A DNA stretch of 64,000 bases from Variovorax paradoxus (GCF_024734665.1 NZ_CP102931.1:2478001-2542000); one strand, 5' to 3'. Shown: positions 8,201 to 15,797, counted from the first letter of the stretch. Notes: generated by a model from the letters alone, not told the origin. Numbers and translations are program-made.

Positions 8201-8575
8201 CGCGTAGATCAGCGAGGTGAGCGTGGAGCCCAGGTAGCCGAAGCCCGCGCCGCGCGTGAGCAGGTCCATGTCCACGCCGTGCCGCGCTGCGTAGTAGGAG
8301 ATGGGCAGGCCGGTGAGGAAAGTGATGAGCCCCACCACCAGGATGGCCCACAGCGCGTTCGAGAAGCCGTAGCTCAGCGCGATGGCGCCGCCGATGGCCT
8401 CCAGCGCCAGGAACGAAGTGGCGCCGAAGGCCGCATTCGCCACGCGGAACTCCGACCACTTGCGAAAGCTGCGTGGGGTGTAGCGCAGCGCGTAGTCCTC
8501 CAGCGTCTCGTTCGCGACCCAGGCGTTGTAGTCGCGGCGGATGCGAAAGATCTTCTGTCCGGAGACGGATTGCAT
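5180..8575 (-). CDS. NCS1-type transporter fused to hybrid sensor histidine kinase
   Basis: A 1131-residue protein. Residues about 1-480 are an NCS1 (nucleobase/allantoin/hydantoin-type) permease with roughly 12 membrane segments, opening 'FRIRRDYNAWVANETLEDYA'. Residues 500-537 hold eight cysteines (C500, C503, C515, C523, C526, C527, C533, C537) in a zinc-ribbon-like patch. Two more membrane segments follow (about 566-590 and 603-627). Then come HisKA with H682 (MTHELRTPLNSILGYS), HATPase with N795/N799, D826 and GTGLG at 856-860, and a receiver with D927/D928, D971 and K1022. A helical tail occupies 1058-1131. The start ATG 8573-8575 is where NCS1 similarity begins; a longer frame upstream has no family resemblance. 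It resembles transporter-sensor proteins such as CbrA in logic. Its ligand may be urea, an amide or a nucleobase (inference from neighbours). Confidence 0.9.
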   Translation of the reverse strand: MQSVSGQKIFRIRRDYNAWVANETLEDYALRYTPRSFRKWSEFRVANAAFGATSFLALEAIGGAIALSYGFSNALWAILVVGLITFLTGLPISYYAARHGVDMDLLTRGAGFGYLGSTLTSLIYASFTFIFFALEAAILALALQMYLDWPLWLLYMVSSIVIIPLVARGITLISGLQLWTQPIWIVLFVCPFIAVLVKKPELYADFTSLVGRTSDSSGFDPLMFGAAATVAFSLVVQIGEQVDYLRFLPEKTAANSGRWWTAVLIAGPGWIVPGMLKMMGGAFLAFLALQHEIPANHAIEPTQMYLTGFSYVLRDPAWVLGITVLFVVISQMKINLTNAYAGSLAWSNFFARLTHSHPGRVVWLVFNVVIAILLMALGVFAALEHVLGFYSNIAIAWVGALVADLVINKPLGWSPKTIEFKRAHLYDINPVGLMAMLVAAALAMLAYSGVLGHWARAFSPFIALVTAMAVSPLLAWRTRGRYYLARTDIDRWKPGQSVKCSVCDNSFESEDMAHCPAYSAPICSLCCTLESRCHDRCKTNSRAAEQMSGWLQALLPPALSARLNFRVAHYLLIAASLIALLATVVGVVYAQEALAGTSDSVMATAFLKVFALLSVVAAVAAWWVVLGSESRQMAQEESNRHNNLLALEIEAHRRTDAALQTAKEAAEAANQAKTRYVAGMTHELRTPLNSILGYSQILLKGDAVTPPREAVQTIHRSGEHMLGLIDGLLDLARIEAGRLQLEPAPLALPAFLDQLVHMVRPQAENKGLAFVFTHAGQLPPWVHADAKWLRQILINLLTNAVRFTDSGTVTLHVDARREVLRFDVVDTGIGVAAQDHQRIFLPFERGAAGRRRGEPGTGLGLTITGLLTSLMGGELKLASTSSQGSTFSVRVYLREVADPGPQASKAGALRQPVSGYIGARRTLLVVDDQPVQRQMLAGMLAPLGFEVREAASGTECLDSLREELPSAILLDLTMDDMDGWQTAASVRASGFRDIPIIIVSANMFENQSERLRAADCQAFVGKPVIESALIATLERHLGLEWLSGSDALPPAAAEDTPQRPRQLALSEDDRAELMRLVQMGHVRGLHTALDRLAAASPAAASTCTWLRGMVTRFELDNLRNALAEDADTLAP

Positions 8576-8832
8576 GGCTGGTTCTCGCGGCGGCGGTGGC
8601 ATGGGGCAGGTACAGCAAGAAGCGCTCCCTGTGCTTCTTTCCCCTCGATGTTTTCCACCGATGTCTGGCTCGCGAGTCTGCGGGCAGGGCGGGCTCCCGC
8701 CGCTACGTTGAATGACGTATTCGCGCAAACCCGGGTGATTTCTAAAGTACCAGCCATGGTGCTCGAGGCACCGTCCGATGCACTGCGATGGTGCGCGGCT
8801 CTACTTTCCAACAACCTGCCTGGAGTTTCCTG

Positions 8833-10098
8833 ATGTCGCGTGATTCAGATCTTTCTCTCGATGCCATGGCATTGCGCCGCCGCCGTCTGCTGCAGGGCGC
8901 CGCCGCGCTGCCCGTGATGGGCCTGAGCGGCCTGAGCTTCGGCCAGGGGCAGTTCCCCACGGCCAAGGTCAACACCACCAAGCTCGCCGTGACCGACACC
9001 GAGGTAACGGTGGGCCAGCTGCATTCGTCCACCGGCACCATGGCGATTTCGGAAACCGGCTCCATCCAGGCCGAGCAGCTCGCCATCGACCAGATCAACG
9101 CCATGGGCGGCGTGCTGGGCCGCAAGATCAAGGTCATCAAGGAAGACGGCGCCTCCGACTGGCCCACCTTCGCCGAGAAGTCGAAGAAGCTGCTGGTCAA
9201 CGACCATTGCGCGGCCGTGTTCGGCTGCTGGACCAGCGCCTCGCGCAAGGCCGTTCTGCCGGTGTTCGAGAAAGAGAACGGCCTCTTGTACTACCCGACC
9301 TTCTACGAAGGCCTGGAGCAGAGCAAGAACGTGATCTACACGGGCCAGGAAGCCACGCAGCAGATCATCTGGGGCCTGGACTGGGGTGCGAAGGAGAAGA
9401 AGGCCAAGACTTTCTTCCTGGTGGGCTCCGACTACATCTGGCCGCGCACCTCGATGAAGATCGCGCGCAAGCACATCGAGAACTTCCAGAAGGGTTCGGT
9501 CAAGGGCGAGGAGTACTACCCGCTGGGCCACACCAACTTCAACTCGCTGATCAACAAGATCAAGGTGGCCAAGCCCGACTGCATCTTTGCCGCGGTGGTT
9601 GGCGGCTCGAACGTGGCCTTCTACAAGCAGCTCAAGGCTGCGGGCATCACGGGCGACAAGCAATTCCTGCTGACGCTGGCCGTGACGGAAGACGAGATGA
9701 CCGGCGTGGGCGGCGAGAACTTCGCAGGCTTCTACTCGTCGATGAAGTACTTCCAGACGCTGGACAACCCGAACAACAAGAAGTTCGTGGAGGCCTTCAA
9801 GGCGAAGTACGGCAAGGACGCGGTGATCGGCGACGTGACGCAGGCGGGCTACCTCGGGCCGTGGCTGTGGAAGGCGGCGGTGGAGAAGGCTGGCAGCTTC
9901 GACGTGGACAAGGTGGTGGCCGGCTCGCCGGGCATCGAGCTGAAGACGGCGCCCGAGGGGTACGTGAAGCTGGACGCGAACCACCACTTGTGGAGCAAGG
10001 CGCGCATCGGGCAGGGGCAACTTGATGGCACGTTCAAGGTGGTGGCGGAGTCGGCTGAGTTGATCAAGCCCGATCCGTTCCCGAAGGGCTACCAGTAA
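8833..10098 (+). CDS. urtA: Urea/short-chain amide ABC transporter substrate-binding protein UrtA
   Basis: A 421-residue periplasmic protein of the UrtA/FmdD branch of type-I binding proteins. It begins with a Tat-like leader (RRRRLLQGAAALPVMGLSG). It continues with 'VTVGQLHSSTGTMAISETG', 'AIDQINAMGGVLGRKI', 'VFGCWTSASRKAVLPVFE', 'NGLLYYPTFYEGLEQS' and 'YFQTLDNPNNKKFVEAF', all typical of the urea-binding family. ATG 8833 follows GGAG by 7 bases; an upstream in-frame GTG at 8788 lacks such a site. It is the first gene of urtABCDE. The formamidase gene at the end of the run makes formamide or acetamide import as plausible as urea. A 257-base divergent region separates it from the transporter-kinase gene. 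Confidence 0.92.
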   Translation: MSRDSDLSLDAMALRRRRLLQGAAALPVMGLSGLSFGQGQFPTAKVNTTKLAVTDTEVTVGQLHSSTGTMAISETGSIQAEQLAIDQINAMGGVLGRKIKVIKEDGASDWPTFAEKSKKLLVNDHCAAVFGCWTSASRKAVLPVFEKENGLLYYPTFYEGLEQSKNVIYTGQEATQQIIWGLDWGAKEKKAKTFFLVGSDYIWPRTSMKIARKHIENFQKGSVKGEEYYPLGHTNFNSLINKIKVAKPDCIFAAVVGGSNVAFYKQLKAAGITGDKQFLLTLAVTEDEMTGVGGENFAGFYSSMKYFQTLDNPNNKKFVEAFKAKYGKDAVIGDVTQAGYLGPWLWKAAVEKAGSFDVDKVVAGSPGIELKTAPEGYVKLDANHHLWSKARIGQGQLDGTFKVVAESAELIKPDPFPKGYQ

Positions 10099-10122
10099 GC
10101 AGGCCGTCGGCCCTCACCCCAA

Positions 10123-10146
10123 CCCTCTCCCGCGTGCGGGAGAGGG
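10123..10146. repeat. REP-like palindrome between urtA and urtB
   Basis: CCCTCTCCCG (10123-10132) pairs perfectly with CGGGAGAGGG (10137-10146) across a 4-base loop. The preceding bases (CCCTCACCCCAA) match the flank often seen with this kind of dispersed proteobacterial intergenic palindrome. Between a binding-protein gene and its permease genes, such a hairpin can protect the upstream mRNA and lower downstream expression, as known for malE-malF; applying that here is inference. Confidence 0.65.
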
Positions 10147-10176
10147 GGGCAACTCCAACATTCCGGACTTCCCGCC

Positions 10177-11091
10177 ATGACTCTGTCGGACATGATGAAC
10201 ATCGGCCTCATGCAGGGCTTCGCGGGGCTGAGCCTCTTCGCGGTGCTGCTGCTGATGGGGCTGGGCCTGGCGATCATCTTCGGCCAGATGGGCGTGATCA
10301 ACATGGCGCATGGCGAGTTCATGACCATCGGCGCCTACTCGATCTATCTGGCCGCGCGCATCACCGAAAGCCTGGCGCCGGCTTTCATGCCTTACTACTT
10401 CCCGATCGCCATCGGGCTGGCTTTCGTCTTCGCTTTCATCACCGGATGGATCGTGGAGTGGGTGCTGATTCGCCACCTCTACAAGCGCCCGCTCGATACG
10501 CTGCTCGCTACCTGGGGCGTGAGCCTGGGCCTGCAGCAGATCTTTCGCACCTTCATCGGCCCGAAGGAGGTGAGCCCGACGCTGCCCGAGTGGCTCATGG
10601 GCTCGTGGACGCCGCATGAAGGCCTGGACATTCCGATCAACGGCCTGTTCGTGCTGGCGCTCACCGCGCTGGTCACGGGCGGCGTGCTTATCGCTCTGCA
10701 CAAGAGCCGCTGGGGCCTGCGGGTGCGCGCCACAGTGGCCAACCGCACGATGGCCAACGCCACCGGCATCGACACGAAGAAGACAGACCGCCTGACCTTT
10801 GCCATCGGCTGCGGCATTGCCGGCATGGCGGGCGCGGCCTTCACCACCATCGGCTCGACCGGGCCGACTTCGGGCTCGCTCTACATCGTCGACGCCTTCC
10901 TGGTCGTCACCTTTGGCGGCGCGGCCAGCCTCTTCGGTACGGTGGTCTCGGCCTTCGGCATTGCACAGACGCAGTCGATCTCCGAATTCTTCATGACCGG
11001 CTCGATGGCCAAGGTGCTGACGCTCTCGCTGATCGTGCTGATTCTGATGATGCGGCCCCAAGGCCTGTTCGCCGTCAAGGTCCGCCGTTGA
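10177..11091 (+). CDS. urtB: Urea/amide ABC transporter permease UrtB
   Basis: A 304-residue inner-membrane permease of the LivH/UrtB family. It has about eight hydrophobic segments, the typical 'GQMGVINMAHGEFMTIGAY' region near residue 36 and a C-terminal 'VLILMMRPQGLFAVKVRR'. It is shorter than UrtB proteins that carry a large periplasmic N-terminal extension and has the compact FmdE-like size. ATG 10177 has only a weak ribosome site. With UrtC it forms the membrane channel. Spacing to urtC is 28 bases. Confidence 0.92.
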   Translation: MTLSDMMNIGLMQGFAGLSLFAVLLLMGLGLAIIFGQMGVINMAHGEFMTIGAYSIYLAARITESLAPAFMPYYFPIAIGLAFVFAFITGWIVEWVLIRHLYKRPLDTLLATWGVSLGLQQIFRTFIGPKEVSPTLPEWLMGSWTPHEGLDIPINGLFVLALTALVTGGVLIALHKSRWGLRVRATVANRTMANATGIDTKKTDRLTFAIGCGIAGMAGAAFTTIGSTGPTSGSLYIVDAFLVVTFGGAASLFGTVVSAFGIAQTQSISEFFMTGSMAKVLTLSLIVLILMMRPQGLFAVKVRR

Positions 11092-11119
11092 ACCCGATTC
11101 CCTCCTGGAGAACGTTCCG

Positions 11120-12316
11120 ATGAATTTCATCAAGGCCTCGATCCAGCGCTACCAGCTCGGCAGCCTGCTGCTCCTGGTGCTGCTGCTCGCGGTGGTGCTG
11201 CCGCTGTCGCTCGACATCTTCCGCCTCAACCTCGTGGGCAAGTACCTCACTTACGCTTTCGTGGCCGTGGGCCTCGTCATGGTGTGGGGCTACGGCGGCG
11301 TGCTGAGTTTGGGGCAGGGCGTGTTCTTCGGCATCGGCGGGTATGCGATGGCGATGTTCCTCAAGCTCGAAGCCTCCGACCCCATCACGACCAAGATCCA
11401 GTCGACGCCCGGTATTCCGGACTTCATGGACTGGAACCAGATCACCGAGCTGCCCACGCTGTGGCTGCCCTTCAAGAGCCTGCCGCTGAGCCTTGCGCTG
11501 GTGGTGCTGGCGCCGATGGCGCTGGCATGGCTCGTGAGTTTCGCGATGTTCAAGCGGCGCGTGGGCGGGGTGTACTTCGCGATCATCACGCAGGCAGTGG
11601 CACTGATCTGCACCGTGCTCATCATCGGCCAGCAGGGCTACACGGGCGGCGTGAACGGCATGACCGACCTGAAGACGATGCTGGGCTGGGACACGCGCAC
11701 CGACGGCGCCAAGTACGTGCTGTATTACGTTTGCGTCGGCCTTCTGGTGGCAAGCATCCTGCTGTGCCGCTGGGTGCAGACCAGCAAGCTGGGCACGCTG
11801 CTGCTGGCCATGCGCGACAAGGAAGATCGCGTGCGCTTCTCGGGCTACGACGTGTCGAACTTCAAGGTCTTCATCTTCTGCCTGGCCGCGGGGCTCTCGG
11901 GCATTGGCGGTGCGATGTTCGCGCTGCAGGTGGGCTTCATGTCGCCGAGCTTCGTGGGCATCGTGCCGTCCATCGAGATGGTGATCTTCTGCGCTGTGGG
12001 CGGGCGCATGAGCCTGGTGGGCGCGGTGTACGGCGCGCTGCTGGTGAATGCGGGCAAGACGCTGTTCTCTGAAAGCTTTCCGGACCTGTGGCTGTTCCTG
12101 ATGGCCGGTCTCTTCATCGGCGTGACCATGGCCTTCCCGATGGGGCTTGCCGGAGTGTGGGAAGAAAAGATCCGGCCTTGGTGGAAGTCGCGCCGGCAGG
12201 CGCTGCGCGATGCGGCCGTCAAGCCGCCACCAGTTGCAACTGCACCCGTGGCGCCGACCGCCGCATCACAACCCGAACCCACGCTGCCCGAAGGCGTCGG
12301 CAGCCAGCGCGCCTGA
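11120..12316 (+). CDS. urtC: Urea/amide ABC transporter permease UrtC
   Basis: A 398-residue LivM/UrtC-family permease with about ten membrane segments. It has 'VMVWGYGGVLSLGQGVFFGI', 'GNGMTDL'-like spacing in 'GGVNGMTDLKTMLGWDTRT', and the cytoplasmic 'RDKEDRVRFSGYDVSNFKVF' loop that contacts the ATPases. The C-terminal 40 residues are a Pro/Ala-rich cytoplasmic tail. CTGGAG lies 9 bases before ATG 11120. The partner permease is UrtB and the gene is followed after 13 bases by urtD. Confidence 0.92.
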   Translation: MNFIKASIQRYQLGSLLLLVLLLAVVLPLSLDIFRLNLVGKYLTYAFVAVGLVMVWGYGGVLSLGQGVFFGIGGYAMAMFLKLEASDPITTKIQSTPGIPDFMDWNQITELPTLWLPFKSLPLSLALVVLAPMALAWLVSFAMFKRRVGGVYFAIITQAVALICTVLIIGQQGYTGGVNGMTDLKTMLGWDTRTDGAKYVLYYVCVGLLVASILLCRWVQTSKLGTLLLAMRDKEDRVRFSGYDVSNFKVFIFCLAAGLSGIGGAMFALQVGFMSPSFVGIVPSIEMVIFCAVGGRMSLVGAVYGALLVNAGKTLFSESFPDLWLFLMAGLFIGVTMAFPMGLAGVWEEKIRPWWKSRRQALRDAAVKPPPVATAPVAPTAASQPEPTLPEGVGSQRA

Positions 12317-12329
12317 ACCGGAACACCCT

Positions 12330-13073
12330 ATGAGCAACACCGACTTCGCGCTCGCCGTGGAAGACCTCACCGTCTCCTTCGACGGCTTCAAGGCCATCGA
12401 CGACCTCACGCTGTACATCGACCGCAACGAACTGCGCGTGATCATCGGCCCCAACGGAGCAGGCAAGACCACGCTGCTCGACCTGATCTGCGGCAAGACG
12501 CGCGCAAGCGCCGGCAGCATCAAGTTCAAGAACACCGAGCTCACGAAGATGGCCGAGCACAAGCGCGTGCGGCTGGGCATCGGCCGCAAGTTCCAGACAC
12601 CGTCCATCTACGAGAACCTCAGCGTGTTCCAGAACCTGGAGGTGTCGTTCCCGAAGGGACGCTCGGTGTTCGGCGCGCTGGCTTTCAAGTGCGACGACGA
12701 GGTCAAGGCCAAGGTGCAGGCGATTGCCGAAGAGATCGGCCTGGCCGACCGCCTCGACACAGAGGCCGGTCTGCTGAGCCACGGCCAGAAGCAGTGGCTC
12801 GAGATTGGCATGCTGCTGATGCAGGAGCCCGAGCTGCTGATGCTCGACGAGCCCATCGCCGGCATGAGCGCGCGCGAACGAGAGCTCACGGCCGACTTGC
12901 TCAAGCGCATCTGCCAGAACCGCGCGGTGATCGTCATCGAGCACGACATGGCTTTCGTGAAGCAGATCGCGCACAAGGTCACCGTGATGCACCAGGGAAA
13001 GATCCTTGCCGAAGGGCCTATGGAGAAGGTGCAGGCCGATCCCAAGGTCATCGATGTTTATCTGGGGCACTAG
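12330..13073 (+). CDS. urtD: Urea/amide ABC transporter ATP-binding protein UrtD
   Basis: A 247-residue LivG-type ATPase with Walker A GPNGAGKTT, a signature region LSHGQKQWLEIG (as usual for UrtD, not LSGGQ), Walker B LLMLDEPIAGM and switch histidine in IVIEHDMAF. ATG 12330 begins the family-typical N-terminus (MSNTDFALAVEDLTV). A longer in-frame reading would run back through the urtC tail and is not supported. It pairs with UrtE to power the importer. A 293-base gap with two palindromic repeats separates it from urtE. Confidence 0.92.
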   Translation: MSNTDFALAVEDLTVSFDGFKAIDDLTLYIDRNELRVIIGPNGAGKTTLLDLICGKTRASAGSIKFKNTELTKMAEHKRVRLGIGRKFQTPSIYENLSVFQNLEVSFPKGRSVFGALAFKCDDEVKAKVQAIAEEIGLADRLDTEAGLLSHGQKQWLEIGMLLMQEPELLMLDEPIAGMSARERELTADLLKRICQNRAVIVIEHDMAFVKQIAHKVTVMHQGKILAEGPMEKVQADPKVIDVYLGH

Positions 13074-13100
13074 ATGAAGCGCTGTCGTTCAGGGCTCGCT

Positions 13101-13188
13101 CACGACGACGGGGTACCTTGCTCCGCGAATGTCCCCCGGCCTTCGGCCTCCTCCTTTATTTCGCTGCGCAAGGCACCCCGTCGTCGTG
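13101..13188. repeat. Palindromic repeat element, left copy (urtD-urtE gap)
   Basis: The outer arms 13101-13121 and 13168-13188 are 21 bases long and complementary with one mismatch. The core (about 13121-13168) contains CCGGCCTTCGGCC and CTCCTTTATTTCGCTGCG. The same core occurs in inverted orientation at 13261-13306. The structure suggests a dispersed, non-coding intergenic element (REP/MITE class) and not a gene. Confidence 0.7.
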
Positions 13189-13250
13189 ATCGTGAAGCGC
13201 AGCGGTCGAACGGCTCGCACGAGCAGAGCGTCCATCGTGCACAGGGCGTC

Positions 13251-13318
13251 GGGTGCTCCCCGCAGCGAAATAAAGGAGGAGGGCGAAGCCCGGGGGACAT
13301 TCGCGGAGGGGAGTACCC
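13251..13318. repeat. Palindromic repeat element, right inverted copy (urtD-urtE gap)
   Basis: GGGTGCTCCCC (13251-13261) and GGGGAGTACCC (13308-13318) are complementary arms with one mismatch. The interior is the reverse complement of the left copy core (CGCAGCGAAATAAAGGAGG onward) with small changes. Together the two copies form a long inverted repeat about 220 bases across, able to fold in DNA or RNA between urtD and urtE. Confidence 0.7.
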
Positions 13319-13366
13319 GATGGCCTGTGCAAGCACCCCGAACACAACCTCCCGGAGTCCAAAGAT

Positions 13367-14068
13367 ATGAGCAACATCATGCTGAAGGTCGAAGACCTGC
13401 ACGTAGCCTACGGCCAGAGCGAGGCCTTGCACGGCATCTCCTTCGAGGGCCATGCCAACGAAACCATCGCCATCATGGGCCGCAACGGCATGGGCAAGAC
13501 CACGCTGTTCAAGAGCTTGATGGGCGTGCTGCCGTTGAAGAGCGGGCGCATCGAAGTGGCGGGGCAAGACGTGTCGCGCGACGAGAGCTTTCGCCGCGTG
13601 GCCAAGGGCATCGCCTACGTGCCGCAGGGCCGGATGATCTTTCCGACGCTGACGGTGGAGGAGAACATCCAGACCGGGCTCGAGAACTCGAAGACCCGCC
13701 GCATCCCCGAAGAGATCTACGCGCTGTTCCCCGTGCTGTGGGACATGAAGAGCCGCAAGGGCGGCAACCTCTCGGGCGGCCAGCAACAGCAGCTTGCCAT
13801 TGCACGCGCCCTCGTCACCGACCCCAAGGTGCTGCTGCTCGACGAGCCCACCGAAGGTATCCAGCCTTCGATCATCAAGGACATCGCCAAGGCACTCAAC
13901 GAGATCCGCAAGCTGCGCGGCATCACCATCGTCGTGTCCGAGCAGGTGCTCAGCTTCGCGATGGATGTAGCTGATCGGCTCTTCGTGATCGAAGGCGGAC
14001 GCCTCGTGCACGAGACCGCGCGCGACAAGACCGATGTGGACCACATCAAAGCCTACCTCTCCGTTTGA
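13367..14068 (+). CDS. urtE: Urea/amide ABC transporter ATP-binding protein UrtE
   Basis: A 233-residue LivF-type ATPase with Walker A GRNGMGKTT, signature LSGGQQQQLAIARAL, Walker B VLLLDEPTEGI and 'VVSEQVLSFAMDVADRLFVI' near the switch region. ATG 13367 follows CCCGGAG by 9 bases. It completes the five-component importer with UrtABCD. It sits 40 bases before fmdA. Because a paired palindromic element separates it from urtD, urtE-fmdAB may also be partly uncoupled from the upstream genes. Confidence 0.92.
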   Translation: MSNIMLKVEDLHVAYGQSEALHGISFEGHANETIAIMGRNGMGKTTLFKSLMGVLPLKSGRIEVAGQDVSRDESFRRVAKGIAYVPQGRMIFPTLTVEENIQTGLENSKTRRIPEEIYALFPVLWDMKSRKGGNLSGGQQQQLAIARALVTDPKVLLLDEPTEGIQPSIIKDIAKALNEIRKLRGITIVVSEQVLSFAMDVADRLFVIEGGRLVHETARDKTDVDHIKAYLSV

Positions 14069-14108
14069 TCTTTCCGTTCAACCACAACCCAACCAGGAGC
14101 CACTGCAA

Positions 14109-15341
14109 ATGACGGACACGCTGATCAAGGTCGATCTGACCAAGTCGCCCACCGAGAACGAGTTGATTCACAACCGCTGGCACCCGGACATTCCGATGGC
14201 CTGCTGGGTCAACCCGGGCGACGACTTCATCCTCGAGACCTTCGACTGGACCGGCGGCTTCATCAAGAACAACGACAGCGCCGACGACGTGCGCGACATC
14301 GACCTGAGCACAGTGCATTACCTCTCGGGCCCCGTGGGCGTGAAGGGCGCCGAGCCCGGCGACCTGCTGGTGGTCGACCTGCTCGACATCGGCGCCAAGC
14401 AGGACAGCCTCTGGGGCTTCAACGGATTTTTCTCCAAGAAGAACGGCGGAGGCTTTCTCACCGACCACTTTCCCGAAGCGCAGAAATCGATCTGGGACTT
14501 CAAGGGCATGTTCACCAGCTCGCGCCACATTCCGGGCGTGAACTTCGCGGGGCTGATCCACCCCGGCCTGATCGGCTGCCTGCCCGACAAGCCCATGCTC
14601 GACATGTGGAACGAGCGCGAGAAGGCGCTCATTGCCACCGACCCCGATCGCGTGCCCGGCCTTGCCAATCCGCCGTTCGCCGGCACCGCCCACATGGGCA
14701 AGATGACTGGCGAGGCGAGGGCGAAAGCCGCTGCCGAGGGTGCGCGCACCGTGCCCCCGCGCGAGCACGGCGGCAACTGCGACATCAAGGACCTGTCGCG
14801 TGGCTCGAAGGTGTTCTTCCCGGTGTACGTCGACGGCGCGGGCCTGAGCGTGGGCGACCTGCACTTCAGCCAGGGCGACGGCGAAATCACCTTCTGCGGC
14901 GCCATCGAAATGGCTGGCTGGGTGCACATGAAGGTCACGCTCATCAAGGGCGGCATGGCCAAGTACGGCATCAAGAACCCGATCTTCAAGCCCAGCCCGA
15001 TCACGCCGCAATACAACGACTACCTGATCTTCGAAGGCATCTCGGTCGACGAGAGCGGCAAGCAGCACTACCTCGACGTGAACGTGGCCTACCGCCAGGC
15101 CTGCCTGAACGCCATCGAGTACCTGAAGAAGTTCGGCTACTCGGGCGCGCAGGCCTATTCGATTCTTGGCACGGCGCCAGTGCAGGGCCACATCAGTGGC
15201 GTGGTCGACGTGCCCAACTCTTGCGCCACGCTGTGGCTGCCCACGGGCATCTTCGACTTCGACATCAACCCGAACGCCTCGGGCCCGGTGAAGATGATCG
15301 ACGGCAGCATCAGCATGCCGCTGTCGCACGACCTGCGTTGA
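14109..15341 (+). CDS. fmdA: Formamidase (acetamidase/formamidase family)
   Basis: A 410-residue cytoplasmic enzyme expected to hydrolyse formamide, and perhaps other short amides, to ammonia and the acid. The FmdA/AmdA family pattern is clear throughout: 'NELIHNRWHPDIPMACWVNP', 'DDVRDIDLSTVHYLSGPVGV', 'RTVPPREHGGNCDIKDLSRG' and 'HMKVTLIKGGMAKYGIKNPI'. Length is normal. ATG 14109 lies 9 bases after AGGAG and begins the conserved N-terminus. Its position after urtE and before a zinc-ribbon FmdB gene mirrors known amide-utilisation loci. This argues that the transporter brings in amides and/or urea as nitrogen sources. Confidence 0.93.
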   Translation: MTDTLIKVDLTKSPTENELIHNRWHPDIPMACWVNPGDDFILETFDWTGGFIKNNDSADDVRDIDLSTVHYLSGPVGVKGAEPGDLLVVDLLDIGAKQDSLWGFNGFFSKKNGGGFLTDHFPEAQKSIWDFKGMFTSSRHIPGVNFAGLIHPGLIGCLPDKPMLDMWNEREKALIATDPDRVPGLANPPFAGTAHMGKMTGEARAKAAAEGARTVPPREHGGNCDIKDLSRGSKVFFPVYVDGAGLSVGDLHFSQGDGEITFCGAIEMAGWVHMKVTLIKGGMAKYGIKNPIFKPSPITPQYNDYLIFEGISVDESGKQHYLDVNVAYRQACLNAIEYLKKFGYSGAQAYSILGTAPVQGHISGVVDVPNSCATLWLPTGIFDFDINPNASGPVKMIDGSISMPLSHDLR

Positions 15342-15355
15342 AAGACAGCCACGCC

Positions 15356-15697
15356 ATGCCCACCTACGACTACGCCTGCGGCCAGTGCGGTGGCTTCGAA
15401 GCGCTGCGGCCCTCGGGCCTGCGCGACGAGCCCGCCGTGTGCCCCGATTGCGGGTGCGCCTCGCCGCGCGTACTTTCGGCCGCACCGCGGCTCGCACTGA
15501 TGGCCTCGGGCACGCGCCGCGCCATGGAAACCAACGAGCGCGCGCGGCATGAGCCCGGCAGTTCGCGCGACTACGCGCGCTTCAAGCACCCGGCGGGCTG
15601 CGGCTGCTGCAGTTCGGGCAAGCGGGGTGCGACGGTGACGGCGCCCAACGGGGCCAAGTCTGCGCCTTCGCGGCGGCCGTGGATGATCAGCCACTGA
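15356..15697 (+). CDS. fmdB: FmdB-type zinc-ribbon putative regulatory protein
   Basis: A 113-residue protein opening with the FmdB signature MPTYDYACGQCGGFEALRP and a second CPDCGC knuckle, giving two CxxC pairs for zinc. A Cys-rich patch follows (AGCGCCSSG). FmdB in methylotrophs is described as a regulatory protein of amidase expression, but the molecular role is not well established. It starts 14 bases after fmdA and is followed by an intrinsic terminator at 15768-15797, so it is probably the last gene of the unit. Confidence 0.85.
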   Translation: MPTYDYACGQCGGFEALRPSGLRDEPAVCPDCGCASPRVLSAAPRLALMASGTRRAMETNERARHEPGSSRDYARFKHPAGCGCCSSGKRGATVTAPNGAKSAPSRRPWMISH

Positions 15698-15767
15698 GGC
15701 TGCTGTTTCATGGGGCAACCCCTATTGACCGGCTTCTTTTCAAGGCCCTGATTGTTTCAATCCTGTG

Positions 15768-15797
15768 AACGCCGTGGTTCATTTCGACGGCGTTTTT
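15768..15797 (+). terminator. Intrinsic terminator after fmdB
   Basis: AACGCCGT (15768-15775) pairs perfectly with ACGGCGTT (15787-15794) across an 11-base loop, followed by TTT on the plus strand. Confidence 0.65.

Noticed and set aside
8576..8728. N-terminal extension of 51 residues on the transporter-kinase fusion
   Set aside because: The extra stretch is Cys/Pro/Arg-rich without similarity to NCS1 proteins; the fold begins at the ATG at 8575.
8788..8832. Earlier GTG start for UrtA adding 15 residues
   Set aside because: It lacks a ribosome-binding site, whereas ATG 8833 has GGAG at good spacing and gives a normal Tat-like leader.
6416..8833. An 805-codon plus-strand open frame opposite the transporter-kinase gene
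   Set aside because: Antisense shadow of a well-supported gene; the translation is Arg/His/Gln-rich without any recognisable fold.
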